Source: Paracoccaceae bacterium (GTDB lineage: Bacteria; Pseudomonadota; Alphaproteobacteria; Rhodobacterales; Rhodobacteraceae). From it: DNA of 11,235 nt. The stretch spans positions 1 to 11,235 of the forward strand of contig PUNI01000230.1 in NCBI GenBank assembly GCA_003551745.1. Reading direction: 5' to 3'. Position numbers and translations under genes: made by a program. The notes under the pieces are model-generated. The model saw only the letters and a list, made by a program, of their open reading frames with translations. It was not told where the DNA came from and searched no databases. The number at the start of each line of letters is the position of its first letter. Within the stretch, counting starts at the first letter, position 1. Below, piece by piece: positions 1-6,861 of this stretch.

Positions 1-342
1 CACCCCGATGTCCGAGGACAGCGCGAGATAGGTGGAATAGCCGCCCGTGGCCCCGCCCGGCAGCCGCGCGCCCACCATCAGATTGGTCTCGCCATAGGGG
101 CCGATCCAGTCGGTGTCGGGCATCCGGTAGATGTGGGCGCAGGCGACATCGCCCACGGGCTCCAGCGGCGGCGGCAGCAGAAAGCGGATCGCCTCCGGGT
201 CGCTGCGCCAGTAGAGGGTCAGGATCTCGGCGGCGCGGAAGCGGAACGGAAAGGGGGGCACCATCGGAGCGTCCCAAGGCGTCGAGAACCCCGGCGCGCG
301 GATCGCGGCCTCCGTCAGCAGCGGCAGGCCCCAGCGGGTCAC
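1..342 (-). CDS. Acetoacetate decarboxylase-like protein, N-terminal part (cut by window edge)
   Basis: The visible 114 codons contain the N-terminal hallmarks of the acetoacetate decarboxylase (ADC) superfamily: an opening P-F-P-F-R-F-R strand, then a segment on a residue (YWRSDPEAIRFLLPPPLEP) where the family places its Leu-Pro-Pro-Leu/Pro turn, then a Y-G-E-T-N strand. The Schiff-base lysine of true ADCs lies a little further on, beyond the window edge, so it cannot be checked. Family members include beta-keto-acid decarboxylases and also aldolase/dehydratase-like enzymes, so the reaction is open. The GTG start at 342 overlaps the stop of the MR/MLE gene (GTGA), which suggests translational coupling. 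An in-frame ATG at 264 (MVPPFPF) is an alternative start and would remove 26 poorly conserved residues. The gene is most likely co-transcribed with the MR/MLE gene. Confidence 0.8.
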   Translation of the reverse strand, partial: MTRWGLPLLTEAAIRAPGFSTPWDAPMVPPFPFRFRAAEILTLYWRSDPEAIRFLLPPPLEPVGDVACAHIYRMPDTDWIGPYGETNLMVGARLPGGATGGYSTYLALSSDIGV

Positions 343-1466
343 CCCGCGATCCTCCGCACCACATCCTCGCGAACCTCGATCCCGAGGCCGGGGCCGGTCA
401 GCGGATAGGCCCAGCCGCCCTTGTGCCAGATCTTCTCGGTCACAAGTTCGTCCTGCACCACGACCGGGAAGGGCTTGAACTCGAAGATCTCGGAATTTGG
501 CGAGGCGAGCGAGAGATGCAGGCTCGCCGCTGTGGTGATAGCGGTGGACCAGGCGTGCGCGTTGATGACCTTGCCATGCGCCGAGCACAGCGCATCGACA
601 CGGGCAAAGCCCGTGATGCCCTCCACCCGCGCAGGGTCCACCCCATACACGTCCACCGCCTGCACGAACTCCATCTGCCGGCGATATCCGGCCTCGGTGA
701 ACTCGCGCTCGCCGCTCGCGATGCGGACCTGCGTGCCCGCCTTCAGCTTGCGATAGCCCGCGTCGTCGGTGGGATAGAGCGGTTCCTCGAACCAGCCGAT
801 CCGGTATTCGGCCATGCGATTGGCCACCGAGATCGCGGTATCGGCGTCCCAGCGGACCCCGTTGCCGATATCGACGAGGATCTCGGCCTTCTCGCCAAGG
901 GCCGCGCGCAGGGCGCGGATGAAGCTCACGTCGGTGTCGGGGTCGCCGCCGATGTCGCTCTCGCCCTTCTTGGCGAAACCAAGCTTGCAGGAGGGGAACC
1001 CCGCCTCGAAGAAACCCACCACCTCGGCCACGCAGGCCGCCTCGCCCTTCTTGTTGACGTGCGACGACGCGTTGGCACGCAGGCGGTCCTGCTTCAGCCC
1101 GCCAAGCAGCGCGTGGATCGGCTGGCCCTTGAGCTTGCCCGCGATGTCCCAGAGCGCCATGTCCACGCCTGCGACCGCCATCGAGGCGATGCCGCCCTCG
1201 CCATACCACCAGACATGGCGGCGCATCGCCTCCCAGGCGGCCTGCGTGTCCGCCGCGTCCATGCCGGACACGACCGGGGCGAGCCCCTCCTCGATCAGCG
1301 TCTTCACCGCCCGGCAAGCCTCGGGCCACATCGCGATGGCCTCGCCCCAACCCACGACCCCGTCGCGCGTGGCCACCTTCACGAGCACGGTGCGGCGGGT
1401 GGTACCGAAGTCATTGGGGTCGGGATAGGCGACCGGAATCGCCTCGATCCTGTCGATGCGGCTCAT
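339..1466 (-). CDS. Mandelate racemase/muconate lactonizing enzyme family protein (probable sugar-acid dehydratase)
   Basis: A 375-residue enolase-superfamily enzyme of full family length. The N-terminal capping domain covers about residues 1-125 and the barrel about 130-375. Metal ligands are visible: D199 (LVDIGNG), E227 (WFEEPL) and E253 (SGERE). The His-Asp dyad of the mandelate racemase subgroup is present as H304 (INAHAW) and D277 (GVDPAR). At the second-strand K-x-K position only K161 is kept (CKLGF) and the second lysine is glycine, so it is not a simple racemase; one-base acid-sugar dehydratases are the best match. The exact substrate (fuconate-, rhamnonate-, galactarate-like) cannot be read. 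The start at 1466 was chosen because the family N-terminus begins there, with GGGGGAGG 11 bases upstream; the frame stays open further upstream only as antisense of the divergent SDR. It shares GTGA with the ADC-like gene. Confidence 0.9.
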   Translation of the reverse strand: MSRIDRIEAIPVAYPDPNDFGTTRRTVLVKVATRDGVVGWGEAIAMWPEACRAVKTLIEEGLAPVVSGMDAADTQAAWEAMRRHVWWYGEGGIASMAVAGVDMALWDIAGKLKGQPIHALLGGLKQDRLRANASSHVNKKGEAACVAEVVGFFEAGFPSCKLGFAKKGESDIGGDPDTDVSFIRALRAALGEKAEILVDIGNGVRWDADTAISVANRMAEYRIGWFEEPLYPTDDAGYRKLKAGTQVRIASGEREFTEAGYRRQMEFVQAVDVYGVDPARVEGITGFARVDALCSAHGKVINAHAWSTAITTAASLHLSLASPNSEIFEFKPFPVVVQDELVTEKIWHKGGWAYPLTGPGLGIEVREDVVRRIAG

Positions 1467-1535
1467 GCGCGCCGGTACCTCCCCCGTCCCGCCTCCAGTC
1501 CCGTCTCTGATCCCACAGGCCACCTCCCAAACGCT

Positions 1536-1564
1536 TTGACATCGCGTAATGGCCTGCGTATCAA
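1536..1564 (+). promoter_or_regulatory. Predicted sigma70-type promoter of the rightward SDR gene
   Basis: A perfect -35 hexamer TTGACA (1536-1541) is followed after exactly 17 bases by TATCAA (1559-1564), which matches the -10 consensus at 4 of 6 positions. The expected start site is near 1571, about 40 bases before the SDR start codon. The surrounding bases are much more AT-rich than the rest of the window. Its placement directly before the operator-like palindrome strengthens the call. Confidence 0.55.
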
Positions 1565-1580
1565 ATTGGTCAGGCCAATT
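1564..1580. promoter_or_regulatory. Palindromic operator, GntR/FadR (FCD) type
   Basis: AATTGGTCAGGCCAATT has perfect 6-base arms (AATTGG/CCAATT), and 7 of 8 pairs match around the central A at 1572. This resembles the A-T-T-G-G-T-n(1-3)-A-C-C-A-A-T type operators recognised by FCD-subfamily GntR regulators of sugar-acid and organic-acid catabolism (LldR, ExuR/UxuR, DgoR-like). It starts at the last base of the -10 box and covers the expected start site, a typical repressor position, and it lies between two divergent genes, so it could control both. The regulator gene is not in the window. Confidence 0.6.
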
Positions 1581-1611
1581 AACAAAGCTGTCCATCAGGG
1601 AGTCAAGCCCC

Positions 1612-2376
1612 ATGTTCAACCTCTCCCCGATTCCAATGCCGGATCTCGGCGGAAAGGTTGTGCTGGTCACCGGCGCCGGACGCGGGATCGGCGCGGCGGC
1701 GGCCCGTGCCCTTGCGAGCCGGGGAGCGCGGGTCTTTGCTGGCCAGCAGCCCGGGCGCGACGGCGAACTGGAAGCCGGGCCGGGCACCACGGCGCTGCCG
1801 CTCGACGTCACCAGCGATGCCGATGTCCGTGCCGCGATCGCGCGGGTGGAGGGCGAGGCGGGCCGGCTCGATGCACTGATCAACAATGCAGGCCTGATTG
1901 CGCCGATCGGGCGTCTGACGGAGCTGGAGACCGCCGAACTGACGCCGGCCTTCGACGTGAATGTGCTCGGCGTGCACCGAATGACCTGCGCCGCCCTGCC
2001 TCTCCTGCAGTCTTCGGGCGGGGTCGTGATCAACGCGGGCACCGGGGCGGCGACCACGCCCATGGAGGGCTGGGCCGCCTATTGCACCTCGAAGGCCGCG
2101 GCTCGGATGCTGACCGCGATGTGCGCGCGGGAACTCGCCGGCACCGGTGTGCAGTTCTTTTTCCTCGGCATCCCGCCGACGGATACAGCAATGCAGGGTG
2201 AGATCCGCGCCTCGGGGCTCAACCCGATCAGTCGAATATCTCGATCTGATCTGGTGGCCCCCGAGGTGACCGCCAGCGTGATGGCCTGGCTCTGCGGTCC
2301 CGACGCGCGCCTGCTCGACGAGGTGATGATCGACGTGCGCGACGAGCGGTTCAAGGAACTCGCGGACGCCGTCTAG
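1612..2376 (+). CDS. SDR family NAD(P)-dependent oxidoreductase
   Basis: A 254-residue classical short-chain dehydrogenase. The cofactor motif TGAGRGIG is at 20-27, NNAG at 91-94, the structural Asn at 117 and the Y-x-x-x-K pair at Y157/K161. The position that normally holds the catalytic serine, 13 residues before the tyrosine, is threonine (T144, in NAGTGAA); this may still work but is less common. There is no acidic residue after the second strand (VFAGQQPGR), so NAD versus NADP preference is unclear. The ATG at 1612 has AGGGAG nine bases upstream. An upstream in-frame ATG at 1549 lies before the -10 box and operator and is rejected. It is the only rightward gene here, diverging from the MR/MLE gene and converging on the second SDR. 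The substrate is unknown; oxidation of a sugar or sugar-acid hydroxyl is plausible from context. Confidence 0.88.
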   Translation: MFNLSPIPMPDLGGKVVLVTGAGRGIGAAAARALASRGARVFAGQQPGRDGELEAGPGTTALPLDVTSDADVRAAIARVEGEAGRLDALINNAGLIAPIGRLTELETAELTPAFDVNVLGVHRMTCAALPLLQSSGGVVINAGTGAATTPMEGWAAYCTSKAAARMLTAMCARELAGTGVQFFFLGIPPTDTAMQGEIRASGLNPISRISRSDLVAPEVTASVMAWLCGPDARLLDEVMIDVRDERFKELADAV

Positions 2377-2479
2377 GTATCCTACCTGCGCGCAGGGCTC
2401 GCCTCTTCGGCCTTCAGGGCGACCTCCCTAAGCGCGCCGTCCAGGGCGAGGCCGGCGCCGGAAGCGCGATGCGCAGGGG
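2377..2479. other. Convergent intergenic region with overlapping short palindromes
   Basis: This gap separates two converging SDR genes. At 2375-2387 AGGTA and TACCT flank a three-base loop, and at 2385-2396 CCTGCGCGCAGG is a perfect 12-base palindrome sharing bases with the first. They could act as a weak two-way transcript end, but neither is followed by a T-run. The rest is GC-rich with nothing recognisable. Confidence 0.25.
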
Positions 2480-3220
2480 TCAGTAGGTCGCGCGTCCGCC
2501 CGACAGGTCGAAGACCGCCCCGGTGGTGAAGCTGTTCTCGGCGGAGGCCAGCCAGCAGATCATCGCCGCGGCCTCGTCGAGCTGGAGGAAGCGCGCCCTC
2601 GGGATCTTCGACAGCATGTAGTCGATGTGCTGCTGCGCCATCTGGTCGAAGATCGCGGTGCGGGCGGCGGCAGGCGTCACGCAGTTGACCGCGATATCGT
2701 GCCCCGCCAACTCCTTGCCCAGCGACTTGGTCAGCGCGATCACACCGGCCTTCGAGGCGGAATAGGCGGAGGCGTTGGGATTGCCCTCCTTGCCGGCGAT
2801 GGAGGCGGTGGCGACGATGCGGCCGTAGCCGCGCGCGACCATCCCCGGCACCACCGCCTTGAAGCAGTGGAAGACCCCGTTCAGGTTGATGTCGATGACG
2901 CGGTGCCATTCGTCGAGCGGGTAATCCGCCACCGGGGCATTCCCACCGGCAATGCCTGCATTGGCCACGAGGATGTCGATGCCGCCGAGGCTCGCCTCGG
3001 TTTCGGCCACGGCGGCCGTCACCGCCGCGAAATCGGTCTGGTCGACAGCGACGAAGCTGGCTCCGATCTCACCCGCGGTGCGCGGCCCCAGGTCGACGTC
3101 GCGGTCCCACACCGCCACCCGGGCCCCGGAGGCGATCATCCGTTCGGCCACGGCTCGGCCGATACCCTGCGCGGCGCCGGTGACGACCGCCGTGCGGTCC
3201 GCGAGATCGATCCGGTTCAT
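2480..3220 (-). CDS. SDR family oxidoreductase, FabG-like / 2-keto-3-deoxy-sugar-acid 4-dehydrogenase-like
   Basis: A 246-residue classical SDR with all key residues: TGAAQGIG at 14-21, NAG at 87-89, N112, S140, Y153 and K157. An aspartate at the end of the second strand (VWDR, D39) suggests NAD over NADP. The C-terminal stretch (ICWLASAENSFTT then FDLSGGRATY) resembles, from memory, dehydrogenases of the non-phosphorylated L-rhamnose/L-fucose pathways that oxidise the 4-hydroxyl of 2-keto-3-deoxy acids; this resemblance is not proof of substrate. The start at 3220 has GGAGG five bases upstream. The gene begins 17 bases after the stop of the SMP-30/isochorismatase fusion and is the last gene of the long leftward operon. 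Beyond its stop there is a convergent gene. Confidence 0.9.
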   Translation of the reverse strand: MNRIDLADRTAVVTGAAQGIGRAVAERMIASGARVAVWDRDVDLGPRTAGEIGASFVAVDQTDFAAVTAAVAETEASLGGIDILVANAGIAGGNAPVADYPLDEWHRVIDINLNGVFHCFKAVVPGMVARGYGRIVATASIAGKEGNPNASAYSASKAGVIALTKSLGKELAGHDIAVNCVTPAAARTAIFDQMAQQHIDYMLSKIPRARFLQLDEAAAMICWLASAENSFTTGAVFDLSGGRATY

Positions 3221-3237
3221 CCCGTCCTCCATCAGCA

Positions 3238-4806
3238 TCAGCGCAGCGCTTGCACGACCGCGTCGGTCGAGGTCACCAACGCCACGTTCTGCATGGCATA
3301 GTCGATGGAGGCGCGGTGCCAGTCCGCCGACATGGTGGCGCAGGCGTCCTCGGGCACGATGACCACATAGCCCTTGTCGGCCCCGGTGCGGGCGGTGTGT
3401 TCGATGGACATGTTCGTCCAGGCGCCGGTGTCGATGATCATGTCGCGGCCCTCGGCCTTCAGGATGGTCTCGAGCGCGGTGCCCTCCCAGGCCGACATGC
3501 GCATCTTCTCGACCACATGGTCGCCCGGGCGGGGTTCGAGGCCAGCGACCGCAGCGGCGCCCCAGCTTCCGCGGACCAGCGCGTTGCTGTCCACCACACC
3601 CTCGAAGATCGGCGCGTTCAGGGTCATCCCCGGCGCGCCGGGGTCGACGACGTAATGCACGTGGATCACCGGCACGCCCAGCGTCCGGCAGCGCTCGGCC
3701 AGCCGGGCGATGTTGGCAATGGCGTTCTGCGACCGGCAATGATCCGGCGCGCCCGAGGCAGAGAAGGCACCACCCTCCATCACCACGTCGTTCTGCATGT
3801 CCTGGATGATCAGGGCACAGCGTCCGGCGTCCAGTTCCAGCGCCTCGTCGCGGGCCTCGGCCGCGGAAGGCGCCGGCGGCGGCGCGCGCCGCACGCGGAT
3901 GAAAGGCTCGGTCCGCGGCCCCACCTTCGTCTCCACGGCGTAGACCGAGGTCGAGGCGCAGAGGAACAGCGTCCGCCAGTCTGGCCCGCCCCAGTGCAGG
4001 TTGGCGACCAGTTCGGGGACGGCCAGCTTGCCGATGAGCCGTCCGCCCGGATCATAGACCCATAACCCGCCCGGCGCGGTGCACCAGACATTGCCGTCGG
4101 CGTCGTTCTTCATGCCGTCGGGCACGCCGGGCTTCAGACTGTCGCGGATGCCGCTGGCAAAGATGCGGCCCGCCCGCAGCCCCTGCGGCGTGACCTCGAA
4201 AACGCGAATGTTGGCCTGCTCCGTGTCGTTGACATAGAGCAGGCTCTCGTCGGGCGAGAAGCACAGCCCGTTCGGCTGGGTGAAGAGATACCGGTCCACC
4301 ATCAGCTGCGGCTCGGTGCCCGGCGCCGCCCCGGGCGGGATCCGGTAGACGCCCTGAAAGCCAAGCTCGCGCGGGCGTTCCACCCCGAAGCCGGGCATCC
4401 GGCCATACCAGGGGTCGGTGAACCAGATACCGCCGTCCCCGGCCACGCAGATGTCGTTCGGGCTGTTGAGTTCCCGTCCCTCGAAATGGCTGGCCAGCAC
4501 CTCCCGGGTGCCATCGGGACGGAAACGCGCAACCGACGACGTCGAGTGCTCGCAGACCAGAAGGTTCAGCTCGGCGTCATAGGTCATGCCGTTGCCCTTG
4601 TGCGACGGCCGCATCACCTCTCGGAGGCCGTCGCGGTCCCACCGACGGCGCACGTCTCCGGGCATGTCGGAGAACAGCAGGTGTTGCTCCACCGGATGCC
4701 AGATCGGACCCTCGGTGAACTCGAAGCCCGAGCCGATCCGGCGCAGGGGAGCGTTGGCATCGATCAGCCGGTGAAACTCGGGATAGAGCGCCTCGTGCAT
4801 GGACAT
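3238..4806 (-). CDS. SMP-30/gluconolactonase - isochorismatase-like hydrolase fusion protein
   Basis: A single 522-residue frame carries two enzymes. Residues about 20-303 are an SMP-30/gluconolactonase/LRE beta-propeller with the usual metal-site positions: E32 (TEGPIW), N117 (SPND), N179 (QPNG) and D230 (PDGM); lactone hydrolysis is the expected reaction. After a Pro/Ala-rich linker (about 305-325), residues about 327-522 are an isochorismatase-fold cysteine-hydrolase domain with the catalytic Asp (D336, IIQDMQND) and Lys (K434, VVEKMRM). The nucleophile position, usually Cys in a G-x-x-T-N-x-C motif, is serine here (S467, GAWTNMS). The domain may have lost or altered its amidase activity. 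The ATG at 4806 has GGAGG five bases upstream; a second ATG at 4800 is too far from it. No signal peptide is seen, so it is cytoplasmic. It follows the COG3618 hydrolase by 46 bases and precedes the SDR. Confidence 0.9.
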   Translation of the reverse strand: MSMHEALYPEFHRLIDANAPLRRIGSGFEFTEGPIWHPVEQHLLFSDMPGDVRRRWDRDGLREVMRPSHKGNGMTYDAELNLLVCEHSTSSVARFRPDGTREVLASHFEGRELNSPNDICVAGDGGIWFTDPWYGRMPGFGVERPRELGFQGVYRIPPGAAPGTEPQLMVDRYLFTQPNGLCFSPDESLLYVNDTEQANIRVFEVTPQGLRAGRIFASGIRDSLKPGVPDGMKNDADGNVWCTAPGGLWVYDPGGRLIGKLAVPELVANLHWGGPDWRTLFLCASTSVYAVETKVGPRTEPFIRVRRAPPPAPSAAEARDEALELDAGRCALIIQDMQNDVVMEGGAFSASGAPDHCRSQNAIANIARLAERCRTLGVPVIHVHYVVDPGAPGMTLNAPIFEGVVDSNALVRGSWGAAAVAGLEPRPGDHVVEKMRMSAWEGTALETILKAEGRDMIIDTGAWTNMSIEHTARTGADKGYVVIVPEDACATMSADWHRASIDYAMQNVALVTSTDAVVQALR

Positions 4807-4825
4807 GTCCCCCTCCGTCAGTCTG

Positions 4826-4844
4826 GCGGACCCGCGCGGCCCGC
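4826..4844 (-). other. Possible intercistronic mRNA hairpin
   Basis: In the 46-base gap between the COG3618 hydrolase and the fusion gene, the transcript can form a 7-pair stem (GCGGGCC/GGTCCGC, one G-U pair) around the loop GCGCG, about 20 bases before the fusion's start codon. It could set relative expression or mRNA stability. In such GC-rich DNA it may also be chance. Confidence 0.25.
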
Positions 4845-4852
4845 TTTGTGGG

Positions 4853-5728
4853 TCACAGCCGGTAGACCCGGCGCGCCGTGGTCTCGAAGAGCGCCACGCG
4901 CTCACCTTCGGCAAGGCCGCCGGCGCCGCGGCGGAATGCGTCGATCAGGCCGGCATAGGAGGTCCAGAGCTTCTCGATGGGAAAGTTCGACCCGAAGAGG
5001 CAGCGCCCGGCGCCGAAGGCGAGCACGGTCTCCGAGATCATCCAGCCCACGTGTTCGGGGTCATTGCGCCTGAGGAAGGTGCCGAAACCCGAAACCTTGG
5101 CCACCACATTGGGACGGCGGGCGAGGTCGGCCAGATGCCGGCGCCAGCGGTCGCGGCCCGCCCCGGACAGATCGTTCAGCATGCCGGCATGGACGAGCAC
5201 GAAGGTCACCTGCGGGCAGGCATCGATCAACTCGCAGGCGCCGGGAATCTGCGTGTCGAAGACCTGCAGCTCGAACACCCAGTCATAGTCCGCCAACTGC
5301 GCGACGTTGCGCTGAAGCGTCGCGTCGCGGGCAAGCTCGGGCCGTGCGGCGAAGCGCCAGGCGGGGTTCTGGTGCCAGTGCAGTTGCTGGCGGATGCCGC
5401 GCATCCTCGGATGCCGGGCCAGCCGGTCGAGCGCGGGGCGCGCATCGGCCAGGGTCAGGTCGGCGAACCCGACGATGGCATGCGGCCAGCCGGTCGCATT
5501 CGCGACGCCCTCGACCCAGGCGACCTCCGCCTCAGCCTCCTCCGGCGCCCAGTTGGCCTGCACATAGACCGCCTCGGTCACGCCCTGGCCGTCGATGTCG
5601 CGCAGGTATTCCGACATCGTGTAGTCGCGCCGCAGCGGCTGGTAGGGTCCGAAGATGCGCGGCACCATCGGCCCGGTCAGCCAGGGCAGATCCGCCTGCC
5701 GCCAGATGTGAAAATGCGCGTCGATCAT
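4853..5728 (-). CDS. Amidohydrolase family 2 protein (COG3618 TIM-barrel metal-dependent hydrolase)
   Basis: A 291-residue protein of usual length for COG3618, the group that includes L-fuconolactonase, L-rhamnonolactonase and 4-sulfomuconolactonase. The N-terminal H-x-H metal motif is H5/H7 (DAHFHIW). H180 (VLVHAG) is the mid-barrel histidine. The late F-G-S-x-x-P motif is present as FGSNFP (245-250), with Asn where many amidohydrolases have Asp, a variant that I believe occurs in this group. Lactone opening is the likeliest reaction, beside a second lactonase domain encoded by the next gene. The ATG at 5728 overlaps the stop of the CoxE-like gene (ATGA) and has only a weak ribosome site, so translation is probably coupled. 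This ties the hydrolase to the molybdenum enzyme operon. Confidence 0.88.
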   Translation of the reverse strand: MIDAHFHIWRQADLPWLTGPMVPRIFGPYQPLRRDYTMSEYLRDIDGQGVTEAVYVQANWAPEEAEAEVAWVEGVANATGWPHAIVGFADLTLADARPALDRLARHPRMRGIRQQLHWHQNPAWRFAARPELARDATLQRNVAQLADYDWVFELQVFDTQIPGACELIDACPQVTFVLVHAGMLNDLSGAGRDRWRRHLADLARRPNVVAKVSGFGTFLRRNDPEHVGWMISETVLAFGAGRCLFGSNFPIEKLWTSYAGLIDAFRRGAGGLAEGERVALFETTARRVYRL

Positions 5729-6861
5729 CCGGCTCTCGCGGCGATGGCGGCACGCATCGGCGGCCGCTGCACCCGCCGCCCGACGCGCAGGATCTCGCTG
5801 GCGGCGGCCTGAGGCCCCGAGCCGTCGCCCAGCTGGTCGATCATCGGCAGCACCGCTCGCAGGGCCGCGGTCTCGGGGCGGAACGTCGGGTCTGCGGCCA
5901 GCGGCGTCAGCCATAGGATCCGCCAGGTCAGGCGCCGCAGCCGCACCATCGCCGCCACCAGCGCCTCCGGACCGCCCTGTTCCAGCCCGTCCGAGACCAC
6001 CACGGTCAGCGCTCCCCGCGCGAACGCGGCAAAGCGCGGCACCGAAAGGAAGACCGCCAGCGCCTCCCCTAGCCGGGTTCCGCCGTCCCAATCCGCCACC
6101 AGACCCGCGGCCTGCGCCAGCGCCCGGTCGACATCGCGCTGGCGCAAGGCCCGGGTCACACGGGTGAGCCGCGTCCCGAGGGTGCAGACCTCGACCCGAT
6201 CGCCCCCATGCACCAGCGCATGCGCCAGCCGCAGCGCGCCCTCGGTGCTCGCCTTCATCGAGCCTGACACGTCGACCAGCAGCAGCACCCGGCGCGGACG
6301 CTGGCGCCGCGCCTGCCGCGGCAGGCGCAACAGCTCGCCGTCGCGACGCACCATCTGGCGCAGGGCGCGCCGAGCATCGATGCGCGGGCCCCTTCCCGCG
6401 AGCCACCGCCGCGACCGACGCCGCGGCAACGCCGCCGGCAGCGCCCGGCGGAAGGCCGCGAGCCCCGCGGGCTCGCCCGCTCCGAAGGCGCGCGCGAACA
6501 GCCTCTCGGCGGCGGAGGCGTCCGCGCCGGAGGGCTCCTCCCCGGCCTCCGGCTCCGGCAGCAGCCCGGGTGTGGCGTCATGGGCGGCGGGGAGATCGTC
6601 CTCCGTTCCCGGCGCAGGCGCGGCGAAGGCGCGGCCGAGGAACACCGCGTCGAAGATCCGGTCGAACTCTTCCCCGCGCTCGGGCGGCGGCGCCAGCGTT
6701 GCGCGCGCCGCCCGGCGCACGTCTCCGAGGCTGCGCGGGCCCAGCAAGCCCACCGCGGCGATGAAAGCCTGCCCCTGCTCCGGTGCCACGGCAAACCCCT
6801 CGGCCCGGAGCGCCTGCACCAGCCCCAGAAAGGGCCGGAGCGATCGCGGCAGCCCGCTCAC
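5725..6861 (-). CDS. CoxE-like von Willebrand factor A domain protein
   Basis: 378 residues. The N-terminal helical part (about 1-80) and an acidic, Pro/Ala-rich stretch (about 80-120) precede an Arg-rich segment (about 145-190). The VWA domain then has a complete MIDAS metal site: D-x-S-x-S at D197/S199/S201 (DVSGSM), T262 (GGTRLG) and D291 (VVSDGLE). This is the CoxE/YeaD-type layout. In carboxydotrophs CoxD and CoxE act after translation in activating the molybdenum enzyme; here they sit next to a non-CO molybdenum hydroxylase and presumably serve it. The start is GTG at 6861, whose GTGA overlaps the stop of the 43-codon ORF. The end overlaps the COG3618 hydrolase by ATGA. The usual neighbour coxF (XdhC-like) is not seen after it. 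Confidence 0.88.
   Translation of the reverse strand: MSGLPRSLRPFLGLVQALRAEGFAVAPEQGQAFIAAVGLLGPRSLGDVRRAARATLAPPPERGEEFDRIFDAVFLGRAFAAPAPGTEDDLPAAHDATPGLLPEPEAGEEPSGADASAAERLFARAFGAGEPAGLAAFRRALPAALPRRRSRRWLAGRGPRIDARRALRQMVRRDGELLRLPRQARRQRPRRVLLLVDVSGSMKASTEGALRLAHALVHGGDRVEVCTLGTRLTRVTRALRQRDVDRALAQAAGLVADWDGGTRLGEALAVFLSVPRFAAFARGALTVVVSDGLEQGGPEALVAAMVRLRRLTWRILWLTPLAADPTFRPETAALRAVLPMIDQLGDGSGPQAAASEILRVGRRVQRPPMRAAIAARAG

Noticed and set aside
1549..1611. Upstream in-frame ATG extending the rightward SDR by 21 residues
   Set aside because: It lies upstream of the -10 box and operator, has no ribosome site, and the added residues do not look like SDR sequence; the ATG at 1612 has AGGGAG at good distance.
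423..2201. Long rightward frame of 592 codons across the MR/MLE gene
   Set aside because: It is antisense of a gene with all enolase-superfamily residues; long open shadow frames are expected at this GC content, and its Arg/His-rich product matches nothing.
2375..2396. Rho-independent terminator between the converging SDR genes
   Set aside because: The stems are short, overlap each other and are followed by no T-run on either strand.
2382..2479. Coding sequence continuing past the leftward SDR stop (open frame ending EEASPARR)
   Set aside because: The frame differs from that of the SDR, has no start of its own in the gap, and no recognisable similarity; it is probably just open GC-rich sequence.
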